This document shows positions 8,719-14,918 of a stretch of 39,422 nucleotides of DNA, piece by piece. The stretch is from the IMG/VR virus record IMGVR_UViG_3300023223_000124, positions 1 through 39,422 of that record; one strand, given 5' to 3'. Under the pieces are notes generated by a model. The model was not told the origin of the DNA, searched no databases, and saw only the letters and a program-made list of their open reading frames with translations. The stretch comes from a virus. Every line of letters starts with the position of its first letter. Position 1 is the stretch's first letter. The position numbers and the translations under genes were made by a program.

Positions 8719-8746
8719 ATAAAAAAAGGCCGGTGTATTGGCCTTT
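8719..8746 (-). terminator. Intrinsic terminator of the left early operon
   Basis: Read on the minus strand, a 7-bp stem AAAGGCC/GGCCTTT (8740..8746 with 8725..8731, 8-base loop) is followed at once by a run of seven T (8721..8727). It lies after the last small early gene and before the late promoter, so it separates early from late transcription. Confidence 0.8.
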
Positions 8747-8774
8747 GGGAGATAGAGAGAGATTCAATTATACA

Positions 8775-8993
8775 TCATACTTCAATGTTAAGCCCATCAT
8801 TGATGGCGTTCATTTCACGCTTCATAACAGCACAGCAGCAACTACACAGGTTTACTTGGTTGCCGCAATAGTTACAACTCGTTCTGCCCTCGATAACAAG
8901 AACTATTGTGTCGTCACCGCAAATACTGCATAGTTCATCATTACCATGATCGACAGGCAGCCTTGCAATAGGTTTTTGGTTTTTACTCATCAT
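8775..8993 (-). CDS. Small zinc-ribbon-like protein
   Basis: The gene encodes 72 residues and is the last of the left early operon. It carries several cysteine pairs (CSICGDD, CNYCGN, CSCCC) that fit one or two zinc-binding knuckles. Two ATG codons stand side by side (8993 and 8990); the second has the better spacing from GGGAAC. The function is unknown. Small zinc proteins of early operons often act as host-interaction factors, which is only an inference here. Confidence 0.65.
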   Translation of the reverse strand: MMSKNQKPIARLPVDHGNDELCSICGDDTIVLVIEGRTSCNYCGNQVNLCSCCCAVMKREMNAINDGLNIEV

Positions 8994-9010
8994 CGTTCCC
9001 TCTTTGTTAC

Positions 9011-9181
9011 TTATACATCATTCCGAACGTATTGAAACTTCGCTGCGCCATACCAGCGGCTTTCTTCGTTATCGTTCTCGATTAAGTATCCGTTTAATCC
9101 TACCTCCTTGACCTTGTATTTCGCACAAGCAGTAAGTTGATCTTCAAACCCGTTGTCGTCAATGCATTCAATGGTGATCAT
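9011..9181 (-). CDS. Small early protein, 56 aa, unknown
   Basis: I start this at ATG 9181, which has GAGAGGAAG six bases upstream. The open frame extends further upstream, but that part only reads antisense through the GC-rich Acb2 gene region. The product (MITIECIDDNGFEDQLT, then a KVKEVGLNGYLI segment) looks like a small beta domain. No function is recognised. Confidence 0.6.
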   Translation of the reverse strand: MITIECIDDNGFEDQLTACAKYKVKEVGLNGYLIENDNEESRWYGAAKFQYVRNDV

Positions 9182-9203
9182 CACGGCTTCCTCTCTGTTA
9201 TCG

Positions 9204-9467
9204 TTAAAAAGAATTAGGCAATGCAACCGCCCGCACAAACCACATCTGCCCGGTCTGCAGGTTGGTTTTGGCCAGCGCCAAGCACCGCATGGACTCCCCA
9301 AACTGGCCCGGTTCCAAATCGGGCTCCTCTGTCCCACTCCGCAAAACAACGACATCGGCCAGTAGGTCGGCGGTCTTCTCCGCGTGCGCCTTGATCCGGT
9401 TCATCAGATCAATCTCCTCTTGAGACAGATCCCGGTACCCGGTAATTTTCGTGTGTTGGTCTTTCAT
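9204..9467 (-). CDS. acb2: Acb2/Tad1 hairpin-domain protein, probable anti-CBASS cyclic-nucleotide sponge
   Basis: The 87-residue protein carries the family's signature at both ends: ITGYRDLSQEEIDLMNRIK near the N-terminus and AKTNLQTGQMWFVRAVALP at the C-terminus. Acb2 proteins are small hexameric phage proteins that bind cyclic di- and trinucleotides made by CBASS defence and so prevent effector activation. The start at ATG 9467 overlaps the upstream stop (ATGA) and has GGAG seven bases upstream; an in-frame ATG at 9473 is too close to that site. The gene is about 60% G+C, clearly above its neighbours, which suggests recent acquisition. Assignment is by recognition of the motif pattern, not by a search. 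Confidence 0.8.
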   Translation of the reverse strand: MKDQHTKITGYRDLSQEEIDLMNRIKAHAEKTADLLADVVVLRSGTEEPDLEPGQFGESMRCLALAKTNLQTGQMWFVRAVALPNSF

Positions 9468-9652
9468 TTCCATACTCCGGTTGTCATAAATTCAATCATC
9501 TTCTTCTGCTGCCCTTCCATCAGTGTCTTAGCAATGCCCATCTGCCATGTCATACCCATCATGAATGGGTTAGCTCCCATAAGTGGATGAGACCAGTCTA
9601 CCTCTACATCAGCCGAGACTGTTTTCTTGACCAGCTTTAAACAGTTATTCAT
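9464..9652 (-). CDS. Small early protein, 62 aa, unknown
   Basis: ATG at 9652 is preceded by GGGGAAATAGAG, the start cassette seen before many genes of this operon. The product is rich in Met and Trp with a central hydrophobic stretch (MGANPFMMGMTWQMGIA) that is amphipathic rather than a clear membrane helix. It overlaps the Acb2 start. No function is recognised. Confidence 0.6.
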   Translation of the reverse strand: MNNCLKLVKKTVSADVEVDWSHPLMGANPFMMGMTWQMGIAKTLMEGQQKKMIEFMTTGVWK

Positions 9653-9654
9653 CT

Positions 9655-9990
9655 CTATTTCCCCGTGGTGGATTGTCCGCTCGGTTCAAACATTCGTTCA
9701 AGTTCCTCAACCGCGTCATCTGCAATTATTATGTCTGCATAATGGTCTTTACCAATACCCACCAGCACGCTTGAATAAGGGGCGACTAAGACCATCTTCT
9801 TTGGCGCTTCTTGAATCTTACCCCGGCGGATAAGTTCCCGAAGCATCTGGATCTCTGAAAAATCTTTAATTGTATTTTTCCATTCTTCCTGCGCTACCTC
9901 ATTAGCAACCTGTTTAAGCGCCAATAGCAATGATCTGCTATTTGGCATTCCGACTTGTTCCATTAATTGTTTATATCGGTCATCATTCAT
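9655..9990 (-). CDS. Hypothetical early phage protein, 111 aa
   Basis: The gene starts at ATG 9990 behind CTAGGAGATAGAT. The N-terminal third has the pattern of a common phage family (LMEQVGMPNSRSLLLALKQV and then NEVAQE), small helical proteins of unknown role in early regions of enterobacterial and other gammaproteobacterial phages. The middle and C-terminal parts are a predicted alpha/beta region. No catalytic motif is seen. Confidence 0.7.
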   Translation of the reverse strand: MNDDRYKQLMEQVGMPNSRSLLLALKQVANEVAQEEWKNTIKDFSEIQMLRELIRRGKIQEAPKKMVLVAPYSSVLVGIGKDHYADIIIADDAVEELERMFEPSGQSTTGK

Positions 9991-9999
9991 ATCTATCTC

Positions 10000-10230
10000 C
10001 TAGTTAAAACCGTAGTCTTGTTTATCGCCTTTCCTCTCTCTCATCGCGATCTCTTTTTTCGCATAATCATGCATTTCGTGTATCTCTTCTCTATGGGTGT
10101 CATCAGGGATCGTGTCAGCCATCAATTTAACAAGCCAATACGGTTCATTCCTCAGGTAGAACCATCTCCCCGTTACGACTGCCCATGAAACACGAAGGAT
10201 AAATAGAAGTTTTCTTATCGATCTGATCAT
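10000..10230 (-). CDS. Hypothetical early protein, 76 aa, possible N-terminal membrane segment
   Basis: ATG at 10230 has GATAGGAGATAGAG upstream. A moderately hydrophobic basic stretch near the N-terminus (RKLLFILRVSWAVVTG) could be a membrane anchor or an amphipathic helix. The rest is hydrophilic and charged. It lies next to another small membrane protein gene at 10233..10430, two bases away. Confidence 0.65.
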   Translation of the reverse strand: MIRSIRKLLFILRVSWAVVTGRWFYLRNEPYWLVKLMADTIPDDTHREEIHEMHDYAKKEIAMRERKGDKQDYGFN

Positions 10231-10232
10231 CT

Positions 10233-10430
10233 CTATCTCCTATCATTAACGTTAACAGCCATCATCAGTATCGATGTGACCCACCAGAGACCTAACGCCA
10301 CTATAAAAAAGCATACCTCTGCCTTTTTTTGTGTATTGATCTTACCTCCATCCGCTACCAGTGCTAGGTAGGTAGGATACATTCCCAGCAGATATAGAAA
10401 CCAGAATCCGAACTGATAGTATTTATCCAT
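10233..10430 (-). CDS. Small membrane protein, 65 aa, two transmembrane segments
   Basis: Two hydrophobic helices are visible: about residues 8-26 (GFWFLYLLGMYPTYLALV) and 40-57 (CFFIVALGLWWVTSILMM). They are joined by a short polar loop. The start ATG 10430 has AGAGGA seven bases upstream. It could be an early inner-membrane protein such as an exclusion or host-takeover factor; nothing more specific can be said. Confidence 0.65.
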   Translation of the reverse strand: MDKYYQFGFWFLYLLGMYPTYLALVADGGKINTQKKAEVCFFIVALGLWWVTSILMMAVNVNDRR

Positions 10431-10444
10431 TGCTGAATCCTCTT

Positions 10445-10603
10445 TTAAATATCCATCGCTCTTTCATGTACACAATCAGAACATAAGGTACATGCTATTT
10501 CCTCGTTGTAGATGTCACTGGCATAGGGGCAAGTGGTTTTTTTAACATCATTTCCACTTTTCCCACAATCATCACAGGTTAAAATCTCTTCTGTATCTGT
10601 CAT
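10445..10603 (-). CDS. Small zinc-finger-like protein, 52 aa
   Basis: ATG at 10603 is preceded by CTAGGAGAATAGAG, the operon's standard start cassette. The 52-residue product has two CxxC-type pairs, CDDCGKSG and CTLCSDC, spaced like a zinc knuckle. The function is unknown. Confidence 0.7.
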   Translation of the reverse strand: MTDTEEILTCDDCGKSGNDVKKTTCPYASDIYNEEIACTLCSDCVHERAMDI

Positions 10604-10643
10604 CTCTATTCTCCTAGCCCCATAGAGGGGCGTTTAGTGGCTT

Positions 10644-10814
10644 CTATTTGCCTAAGTTAATTCCTTGATCCTTGAAATATTCAACTATTTCTTCATAATC
10701 TTCATAGGCCAATCCCCAATATTCTAGGAACTCAACGAATGAATCTCGCCTAGCCTCTTTCATAAAGCCGTAGAACAACTTGTCAATTTTTGCCTTCAGT
10801 TCTTTATCGGTCAT
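10644..10814 (-). CDS. Small helical acidic protein, 56 aa
   Basis: I chose ATG 10814 (MTDKELKAKIDKLF) because GGAGAG lies at proper spacing; the in-frame ATG at 10829 has no ribosome site. The product is acidic and almost wholly helical, with many aromatic residues in the second half. No function is recognised. Confidence 0.65.
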   Translation of the reverse strand: MTDKELKAKIDKLFYGFMKEARRDSFVEFLEYWGLAYEDYEEIVEYFKDQGINLGK

Positions 10815-10837
10815 CTCTCTACTCTCCATTAGTGTTA

Positions 10838-11014
10838 TTAGCCAATACGGATGAATGGGGTGTTTATCCCTTGCAGGTCATCCCTAGATCCGAGATATTC
10901 TGATCCCGCTACCTGGTACGTCTTGATATTGTTCCATGATTCTCTGATTTCCCACCAGGCAAAGTTACGGCCTTGTGCTTTACGCTCGCGTTTCGTTATC
11001 TTTACTTTTTGCAT
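10838..11014 (-). CDS. Small basic protein, 58 aa
   Basis: ATG at 11014 with AGGTGA upstream opens a 58-codon frame ending TAA at 10838. The N-terminus is basic (MQKVKITKRERKAQGR), followed by a Trp-rich helix (FAWWEIRESWNN) and a short beta-type end. It lies 11 bases downstream of the SSB-like gene stop and may be coupled with it. The role is unknown; DNA binding is possible from charge only. Confidence 0.65.
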   Translation of the reverse strand: MQKVKITKRERKAQGRNFAWWEIRESWNNIKTYQVAGSEYLGSRDDLQGINTPFIRIG

Positions 11015-11025
11015 GTTATCACCTG

Positions 11026-11382
11026 TTAAAAATTAGGCTGATTAGGGTCGTATGCTCCACTACCCATCTGTTGAGCTTGCTGCTGTTGTTGAGGCGCTCT
11101 TTGCTGTGGCTGCTGCACGGCTGTTTGTTGTGCTGGATTACCCTGCATAGGCTGTTGCACACCTTGTTGTTGAGCCTGCTGGTTACGATCCTCCTTGGCA
11201 TAGATGTTAAACTTAACGGCTCCCCCTGGTCCCCATAAGCGACCAAACTGATACGTTGAGCCATCATCGCCTTGCATTGTGATTATCTCGCCAATGGTCC
11301 GATATTCCTGCTTGGTCTGACCGTCCTTCTGGTACTCGCCAATTGAGATTGTGATGTTTTCGCGGTTTAGTACTTGTGACAT
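11026..11382 (-). CDS. Putative single-stranded DNA-binding protein with Gln-rich tail
   Basis: Residues 1-65 (ENITISIGEYQKDGQTKQEY, then a VKFNIYA strand) look like a small OB-type beta barrel. Residues 68-110 are almost only Gln, Ala and Pro, and the protein ends YDPNQPNF. That layout, a barrel followed by a low-complexity linker and a short terminal peptide ending in Phe, is that of phage and bacterial SSB proteins, whose C-terminal tip docks partner enzymes. The last residues are less acidic than the bacterial DDDIPF tip. An early-operon place near Erf fits a recombination or replication role. Confidence 0.6.
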   Translation of the reverse strand: MSQVLNRENITISIGEYQKDGQTKQEYRTIGEIITMQGDDGSTYQFGRLWGPGGAVKFNIYAKEDRNQQAQQQGVQQPMQGNPAQQTAVQQPQQRAPQQQQQAQQMGSGAYDPNQPNF

Positions 11383-11394
11383 GTTGTTTAGCCT

Positions 11395-11661
11395 TTAGTC
11401 TGTAGTGATTGAAACGGGAACATGGAGGGTTTCTAGCACGGATTTAACCATCTCAAGAGATGATTCCTCTGTGCAGCCGTCGAACACCGTATCAGCATTA
11501 TCCCATGCGGTATCTTCGTCACTGTCTTTAAAGTTAACAGCCACTGAGCAAACTCCTAGGCCTTCGGGCTGAAAGAAATAACGAACTTCTGGTCCGTCGT
11601 CGCCGTCATCCAATTTTACCAATATCTGCCCGACTTCGGTTTCATATAATTTTGCAAACAT
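11395..11661 (-). CDS. Hypothetical acidic early protein, 88 aa
   Basis: The product is acidic, with a beta-rich N-terminal half (VGQILVKLDDGDDGPEVRYF) and a helical C-terminal half. It starts at ATG 11661 behind a weak purine stretch and lies upstream of the SSB-like gene. No domain is recognised. A phage DNA-mimic role is conceivable from charge alone but has no other support. Confidence 0.6.
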   Translation of the reverse strand: MFAKLYETEVGQILVKLDDGDDGPEVRYFFQPEGLGVCSVAVNFKDSDEDTAWDNADTVFDGCTEESSLEMVKSVLETLHVPVSITTD

Positions 11662-11685
11662 GTTTCTATCTCTCTATTTAGTGGG

Positions 11686-11946
11686 TTATTGATCGCAGCC
11701 GCAAGGGCCAGAGAGGTACATAGGAGAACCGCTAGTACTGCAGTCTGACGAATGAACGTCTTTACCGCTTAGGATTATCTGGTGCTTCGCTACGCACTCA
11801 TAGCTAATATTACGGTTCTTAGCAAGGTGCTCGAATGCCTTCTCTAGCATATCGTAAGAATGCGGATCAAGACTATGTGATGCCATATTCCAAACGCGCG
11901 CCAATGCTTCTGCTTCTTGCTCTTTGCTGATCGGTAATTTACTCAT
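11686..11946 (-). CDS. Hypothetical early protein, 86 aa
   Basis: The N-terminal half is helical (SKEQEAEALARVWNMASHSL). The C-terminal part carries several cysteines and histidines (CVAKH, then DCSTSGSP and CGCDQ at the end) that might bind metal. The start is ATG 11946. The function is unknown. Confidence 0.6.
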   Translation of the reverse strand: MSKLPISKEQEAEALARVWNMASHSLDPHSYDMLEKAFEHLAKNRNISYECVAKHQIILSGKDVHSSDCSTSGSPMYLSGPCGCDQ

Positions 11947-11971
11947 AATGTCTCTATGCTCCTGTGGTGAG

Positions 11972-12133
11972 TTAGGCTTCTTCTATGTGATGCAGGGTCT
12001 TATCCAATCCATCTCTAATTCTTCGCGCTTGAGCTAGGATCAGCGCATCATTTTGATTGAATGCCGTTACTCTCACTGACTCAGGTTCATAGTTGCAATT
12101 TGCAAACCATACTAGATATTTTGTTTTCTTCAT
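11972..12133 (-). CDS. Small hypothetical protein, 53 aa
   Basis: ATG 12133, with GGTGGAAGAG upstream, opens a 53-codon frame ending TAA at 11972. The product begins MKKTKYLVWFANCNYEPESV and continues into a helix rich in Ala, Arg and Asp. This beta-strand-then-helix layout resembles small phage proteins whose function is not known. Confidence 0.65.
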   Translation of the reverse strand: MKKTKYLVWFANCNYEPESVRVTAFNQNDALILAQARRIRDGLDKTLHHIEEA

Positions 12134-12149
12134 CTCTTCCACCTTTTAG

Positions 12150-12344
12150 TTATAGCTTGAAGATCTCACCGTCTGAAGCATCACATCTGAACCACTTTCC
12201 TGTTCCAATCAGCGTCATTTCAACCGTGTCATCACGCATGCAAATTGCAAATTGATTTCCTTCAGCAGTCTCAAGAACAATGCTGTTGTAAACTTCCTTA
12301 AGGATGATTGTACCGCCATCCATTTCGCTTACTTCAATCTTCAT
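12150..12344 (-). CDS. Small hypothetical protein, 64 aa, beta-rich
   Basis: ATG 12344 is preceded by AGAGGAATAGAG. The product has a regular alternation of hydrophobic and polar residues (KIEVSEMDGGTIILKEVYN and so on), predicting a small all-beta fold. No family is recognised. Confidence 0.65.
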   Translation of the reverse strand: MKIEVSEMDGGTIILKEVYNSIVLETAEGNQFAICMRDDTVEMTLIGTGKWFRCDASDGEIFKL

Positions 12345-12378
12345 CTCTCTATTCCTCTTATATGTGCTGTATGGGTGG

Positions 12379-12606
12379 TTAACGGCTGTAATAGTGATTG
12401 TCTACATTAGATTCAACGGCTGTTTTGCAGTTAAACAGATGCTTCATCATCAATTCTATAGCCGTCTGGATATCCTCATTGTCCTCGTTGTGGAAATTTA
12501 TCGTTACCAGCTCAACACCATCCTTTTCTATAACAGCTACTAGGTCTTCAGGTGATGCAGGATCGCCGTCTTCATAGTTTTGTATAAGTCTCATGTAATA
12601 ACTCAT
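12379..12606 (-). CDS. Hypothetical acidic protein, 75 aa
   Basis: I chose ATG 12606 (MSYYMRLIQNYEDGD) behind AAGGGTGAGAG; the frame extends three codons upstream to a GTG without advantage. The product mixes short beta strands (LVAVIEKDGVELVTINF) with a C-terminal helix. The function is unknown. Confidence 0.65.
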   Translation of the reverse strand: MSYYMRLIQNYEDGDPASPEDLVAVIEKDGVELVTINFHNEDNEDIQTAIELMMKHLFNCKTAVESNVDNHYYSR

Positions 12607-12623
12607 CTCTCTCACCCTTATGG

Positions 12624-12872
12624 TTATAGATAGTTATCCTCACTCGGATCTACAGTCTTCGCGATGGTCGGGTTGCTAGATGGAAGATCCACTTGTGCTT
12701 TTTCAAACATCCTGCAGCCTTCGTAAGGCTCTGCATTTCGCCACTGAGGACACTTCCTAGGCCCGTTTGCATGATGGCAATAGCAAGCGTGTCCAACGAC
12801 TATATTCCCATGCTGGCACGGTGATAGCTCTTGGCCTTCATCTTCTGCGCATAACTCTACTAAATTAATCAT
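12624..12872 (-). CDS. Cysteine-rich early protein, 82 aa
   Basis: ATG 12872 (MINLVELCAEDEG) is preceded by CTATAGGAGAATAGAG, so I prefer it to the ATG at 12896. The middle has CQHGNI, CYCHH, CPQW and CRMF, five cysteines and three histidines in about 35 residues, which suggests a zinc-binding fold. The sequence around GPRKCPQWRNAEPYEGC resembles small phage proteins of unknown function. Confidence 0.65.
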   Translation of the reverse strand: MINLVELCAEDEGQELSPCQHGNIVVGHACYCHHANGPRKCPQWRNAEPYEGCRMFEKAQVDLPSSNPTIAKTVDPSEDNYL

Positions 12873-12945
12873 CTCTATTCTCCTATAGTTAATCATTAGA
12901 CCTTAAGGGACATCCTGTATAAATGCCCTGTCTGTTAGTTACCTG

Positions 12946-13149
12946 TTATGCTCCGATATCATCAGATGTATCTGTGAAAAACATTGTCTTCTCAACAATC
13001 TCAGCTTCACCATCACCATCCACATTCGCAATTCTACAGAATCTTTCGGCGTCTTTTTCGCTGTCGAAGATGCAGAGCATTCCAGACTGATCCTTTTTGA
13101 TCACTCTCAACTCCTTATCACGGATTACATATACTGGACTATTCGTCAT
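12946..13149 (-). CDS. Small hypothetical protein, 67 aa, first gene after the structured RNA
   Basis: ATG 13149 has ACAGGTGTAGAG upstream. The product (SPVYVIRDKELRVIKKDQSG, then a DSEKDAERFCRIAN helix) looks like a small alpha/beta protein. It is the first open frame downstream of the large structured non-coding region, so it may share that transcript or be read from its own start. Confidence 0.65.
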   Translation of the reverse strand: MTNSPVYVIRDKELRVIKKDQSGMLCIFDSEKDAERFCRIANVDGDGEAEIVEKTMFFTDTSDDIGA

Positions 13150-14008
13150 CTCTACACCTGTTCTCGCTAGTTAAAGTCAATACTCCCCTTTTCCCCCGTG
13201 AAGTTATTCCAGTAACTACACAGCCTCTAAAGGTCGCCTTACAGCTTGGTACTAAGTCTTCCCCCTGGCTAATGCCACATCCAATCTAGGATGAATCAGT
13301 CCTCAGATACACTGAGTTTCACGGGCTAGGTTGTCAGGGTAGGACAGAGCCTAGATTTTGTATTCGGTATTCTGATCTGGCTGCGTTCTTTTAACTCTTA
13401 TCAGCATGAGGTACGGATGAAAGAGCCAGTCTTTATATGAAGGGATGCTAGGCCAGGTCGCCAACCTGGACTTTGATTTCTAGATTGTTTTTCGAGTATT
13501 TGCTTCAACGCTTCGATGGCTACCACCAAAGTGGTCAACGCCTCCACTCCACAAATCTTTCGTATCGCGCTAAACGATCTCAATCAGCTAGGCAAATCTA
13601 ACATCACCACATATAAAGACTGTTGCTCTTGATCGATTGTAATTTGCTTAGAAGAGAGTGCGGGCCGAGAGGCATCAAATCCCTACTTAGGTCCGGTTGA
13701 CCACCAGCAAGCTAGTCAGTGTTTAACTCACCCGAACCCTGCCGGGGTAATCTTAACTTGGCTCTTTACTCTCATCTAAACAAACTACACGATCATAGGG
13801 AGGGAGGAGGGATGTGCGCTAATCGGAGCATTGAACCTATGCATGTCATCCGAACCCATAGGAGGCGCGCACAAAAAAGGGCTTAAGATACGACCCCTGG
13901 TAGTGGGAGATTAACGGCATACGTGGAAGTATTACCCATGCATACCAGAAATCGTAACTTAAACCCTCTACCGTTTCTCTTTCGCCCCTTCCACAGAGCG
14001 TTACTACA
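13150..14008 (-). ncRNA. Candidate large structured non-coding RNA (about 860 nt)
   Basis: This stretch has no convincing gene. It holds many complementary segments. 13427..13439 pairs perfectly with 13610..13622 (13 bp). 13644..13659 pairs with 13768..13783 (16 positions, one G-U and one mismatch on the minus strand). 13879..13887 pairs with 13958..13966 (9 bp, one G-U). 13916..13926 pairs with 13936..13946. 13899..13903 pairs with 13968..13972 across the 9-bp helix, giving a pseudoknot. A long hairpin closes with TGTGCGC/GCGCACA (13813..13819, 13867..13873), and small hairpins occur at 13453..13469, 13522..13535, 13326..13354 and 13266..13293. In three helices the imperfect pairs become G-U only on the minus strand, so the RNA is probably read in the operon direction from the promoter at 14015..14042. 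Size and phage context recall the GOLLD and ROOL classes; I cannot assign either. A replication origin is the main alternative. Confidence 0.6.
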
Positions 14009-14014
14009 TCTCTA

Positions 14015-14042
14015 ATACTACCAAACCTGGCGGCTATTTCAA
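14015..14042 (-). promoter_or_regulatory. Candidate promoter of the structured RNA
   Basis: On the minus strand TTGAAA (14037..14042) and TAGTAT (14015..14020) are 16 bases apart. The -35 overlaps the stop codon of the upstream gene. Transcription would start near 14008, just where coding ends and the helices begin, which suggests a dedicated promoter for the RNA. Confidence 0.5.
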
Positions 14043-14251
14043 CTAATTGCTATCAAATCACCCAATATGGATTCCGCTTGGCTGAGTCCTTCGCTGCCAA
14101 AGGACTCAAGCAGGTATCTAGCTTCTTTCAGACTATATACTGGCACTGCTACAAGGCCGCGCTCTGATAGATAGGCCTGAATGTCTGATAGCGTTGCTGC
14201 CCGATGAAGCTGCCCGTCTACATCGTTAAACTGCATTACAAGCTTCATCAT
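14039..14251 (-). CDS. Hypothetical early protein, 70 aa
   Basis: ATG 14251 (a second ATG follows at once) lies behind TTTAGGAGAGAG. The product is helical, with a SLKEARYLLESFGSEGLSQA segment. It ends directly before the structured RNA region and its stop overlaps that RNA's predicted -35 element. No function is recognised. Confidence 0.65.
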   Translation of the reverse strand: MMKLVMQFNDVDGQLHRAATLSDIQAYLSERGLVAVPVYSLKEARYLLESFGSEGLSQAESILGDLIAIS

Positions 14252-14307
14252 CTCTCTCCTAAATATCTCTACACGTTATTTCCATCGGTATTACAGTTAC
14301 AAAGCCT

Positions 14308-14424
14308 TCACCGTCGATGTCTTGAGCTACTACCCTTCTGCAGATATTTTTGTATCATATGAACTATTACTGGAACTGCTATGCAGACTGTTAAAAATAT
14401 ACCTAGGATTAATAAATACTCCAT
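14308..14424 (-). CDS. Tiny single-span membrane peptide, 38 aa
   Basis: ATG 14424 lies two bases after the stop of the HTH gene and has GGAG and AACC upstream. The 38-residue product is a single hydrophobic helix (LLILGIFLTVCIAVPVIVHM) followed by a basic tail (KYLQKGSSSRHRR), which predicts an N-out or hairpin-free single-pass inner-membrane peptide. Such peptides are common in early regions; the role is unknown. Confidence 0.5.
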   Translation of the reverse strand: MEYLLILGIFLTVCIAVPVIVHMIQKYLQKGSSSRHRR

Positions 14425-14426
14425 GG

Positions 14427-14609
14427 TTACTCCTTAGCTGTGAGCGCCTTACAGCCTTCTAGCACGACTTTAAACAGCTTAGGCTTGTCACGGTGCCAGT
14501 CGTTGAGCGTTGACCGTGATACGCCTGTGAGAGCGGACACTGCAGCAAGGCTCTTAAGCCCTGCTGCCTTTGCTTGTTGAGAGGGGCTATCACTGGGTCT
14601 GGTCACCAT
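14427..14609 (-). CDS. Small helix-turn-helix protein, Cro/YdaS-like
   Basis: The 60-residue product has a clear HTH: SLAAVSALTGVSRSTLNDWH followed by a helix KLFKVVLEGCKAL. This is the layout of small phage Cro- or YdaS-type DNA-binding proteins. It may regulate the early promoters at 15.1 or 19.6 kb. The start ATG 14609 has GGGAAG nine bases upstream, inside the preceding gene. A CI-type repressor with a C-terminal dimer domain is not seen anywhere, so lytic control is more likely than lysogeny. Confidence 0.65.
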   Translation of the reverse strand: MVTRPSDSPSQQAKAAGLKSLAAVSALTGVSRSTLNDWHRDKPKLFKVVLEGCKALTAKE

Positions 14610-14755
14610 TTTTTAAGCTTCCCTTTACCACGCTTAATTACAGGGCCATGCTGTGTTGGTATCTTTACGCAGAAATATTCCACTGTTCGCATAAAACCAA
14701 ATGAACTTATAGATTTGATAGCAATTACAGTCTTTGCTTGTTGAGAGTGTGTCAT
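14603..14755 (-). CDS. Small basic protein, 50 aa
   Basis: ATG 14755 with AAGGTG upstream opens a 50-codon frame that ends overlapping the HTH gene start. The product is basic at its end (KRGKGKLKKW). The middle (FGFMRTVEYFCVKI) predicts beta strands. It belongs to a row of four very short, overlapping frames (14603..15053) read in series. Confidence 0.6.
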   Translation of the reverse strand: MTHSQQAKTVIAIKSISSFGFMRTVEYFCVKIPTQHGPVIKRGKGKLKKW

Positions 14756-14907
14756 TTAATCACCTTGAATTGTTCGGTTTTTACGAACCCAGCGCCTAGA
14801 GTGAACCCCTTTTCTGAAATCCGATCAGTTCTCACTTTGAACGTGTCGCCCTTGTTCATGTTGAACCGTGGAAGATAGACGGTCTGTGTGAATTCGACCG
14901 TCACCAT
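14752..14907 (-). CDS. Small beta-rich protein, 51 aa
   Basis: ATG 14907 with AGGA upstream opens a 51-codon frame ending in an ATGA overlap with the next gene. The sequence (VTVEFTQTVYLPRFNMNKGD and further) shows strict strand-type alternation, as in a small SH3-like or OB-like barrel. The function is unknown. Confidence 0.6.
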   Translation of the reverse strand: MVTVEFTQTVYLPRFNMNKGDTFKVRTDRISEKGFTLGAGFVKTEQFKVIK

Positions 14908-14918
14908 GTTAATCCTAC

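Noticed and set aside
13401-13583. Open frame of 60 codons on the minus strand inside the structured region
   Set aside because: It can only start at TTG or an unsupported GTG, has no ribosome site, and coincides with several helices. I treat it as chance, though homologues could change this.
13813-13873. tRNA-like element
   Set aside because: The 7-bp closing stem resembles an acceptor stem, but the element has only 61 nt and no T-arm or anticodon arm can be drawn on either strand.
14259-14350. Coding-like fragment (VVAQDIDGEGFVTVIPMEIT) on the minus strand
   Set aside because: The stretch reads like protein but has no ATG, GTG or TTG before its last third; it may be a gene remnant overlapping the membrane peptide gene. 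Too weak to list.
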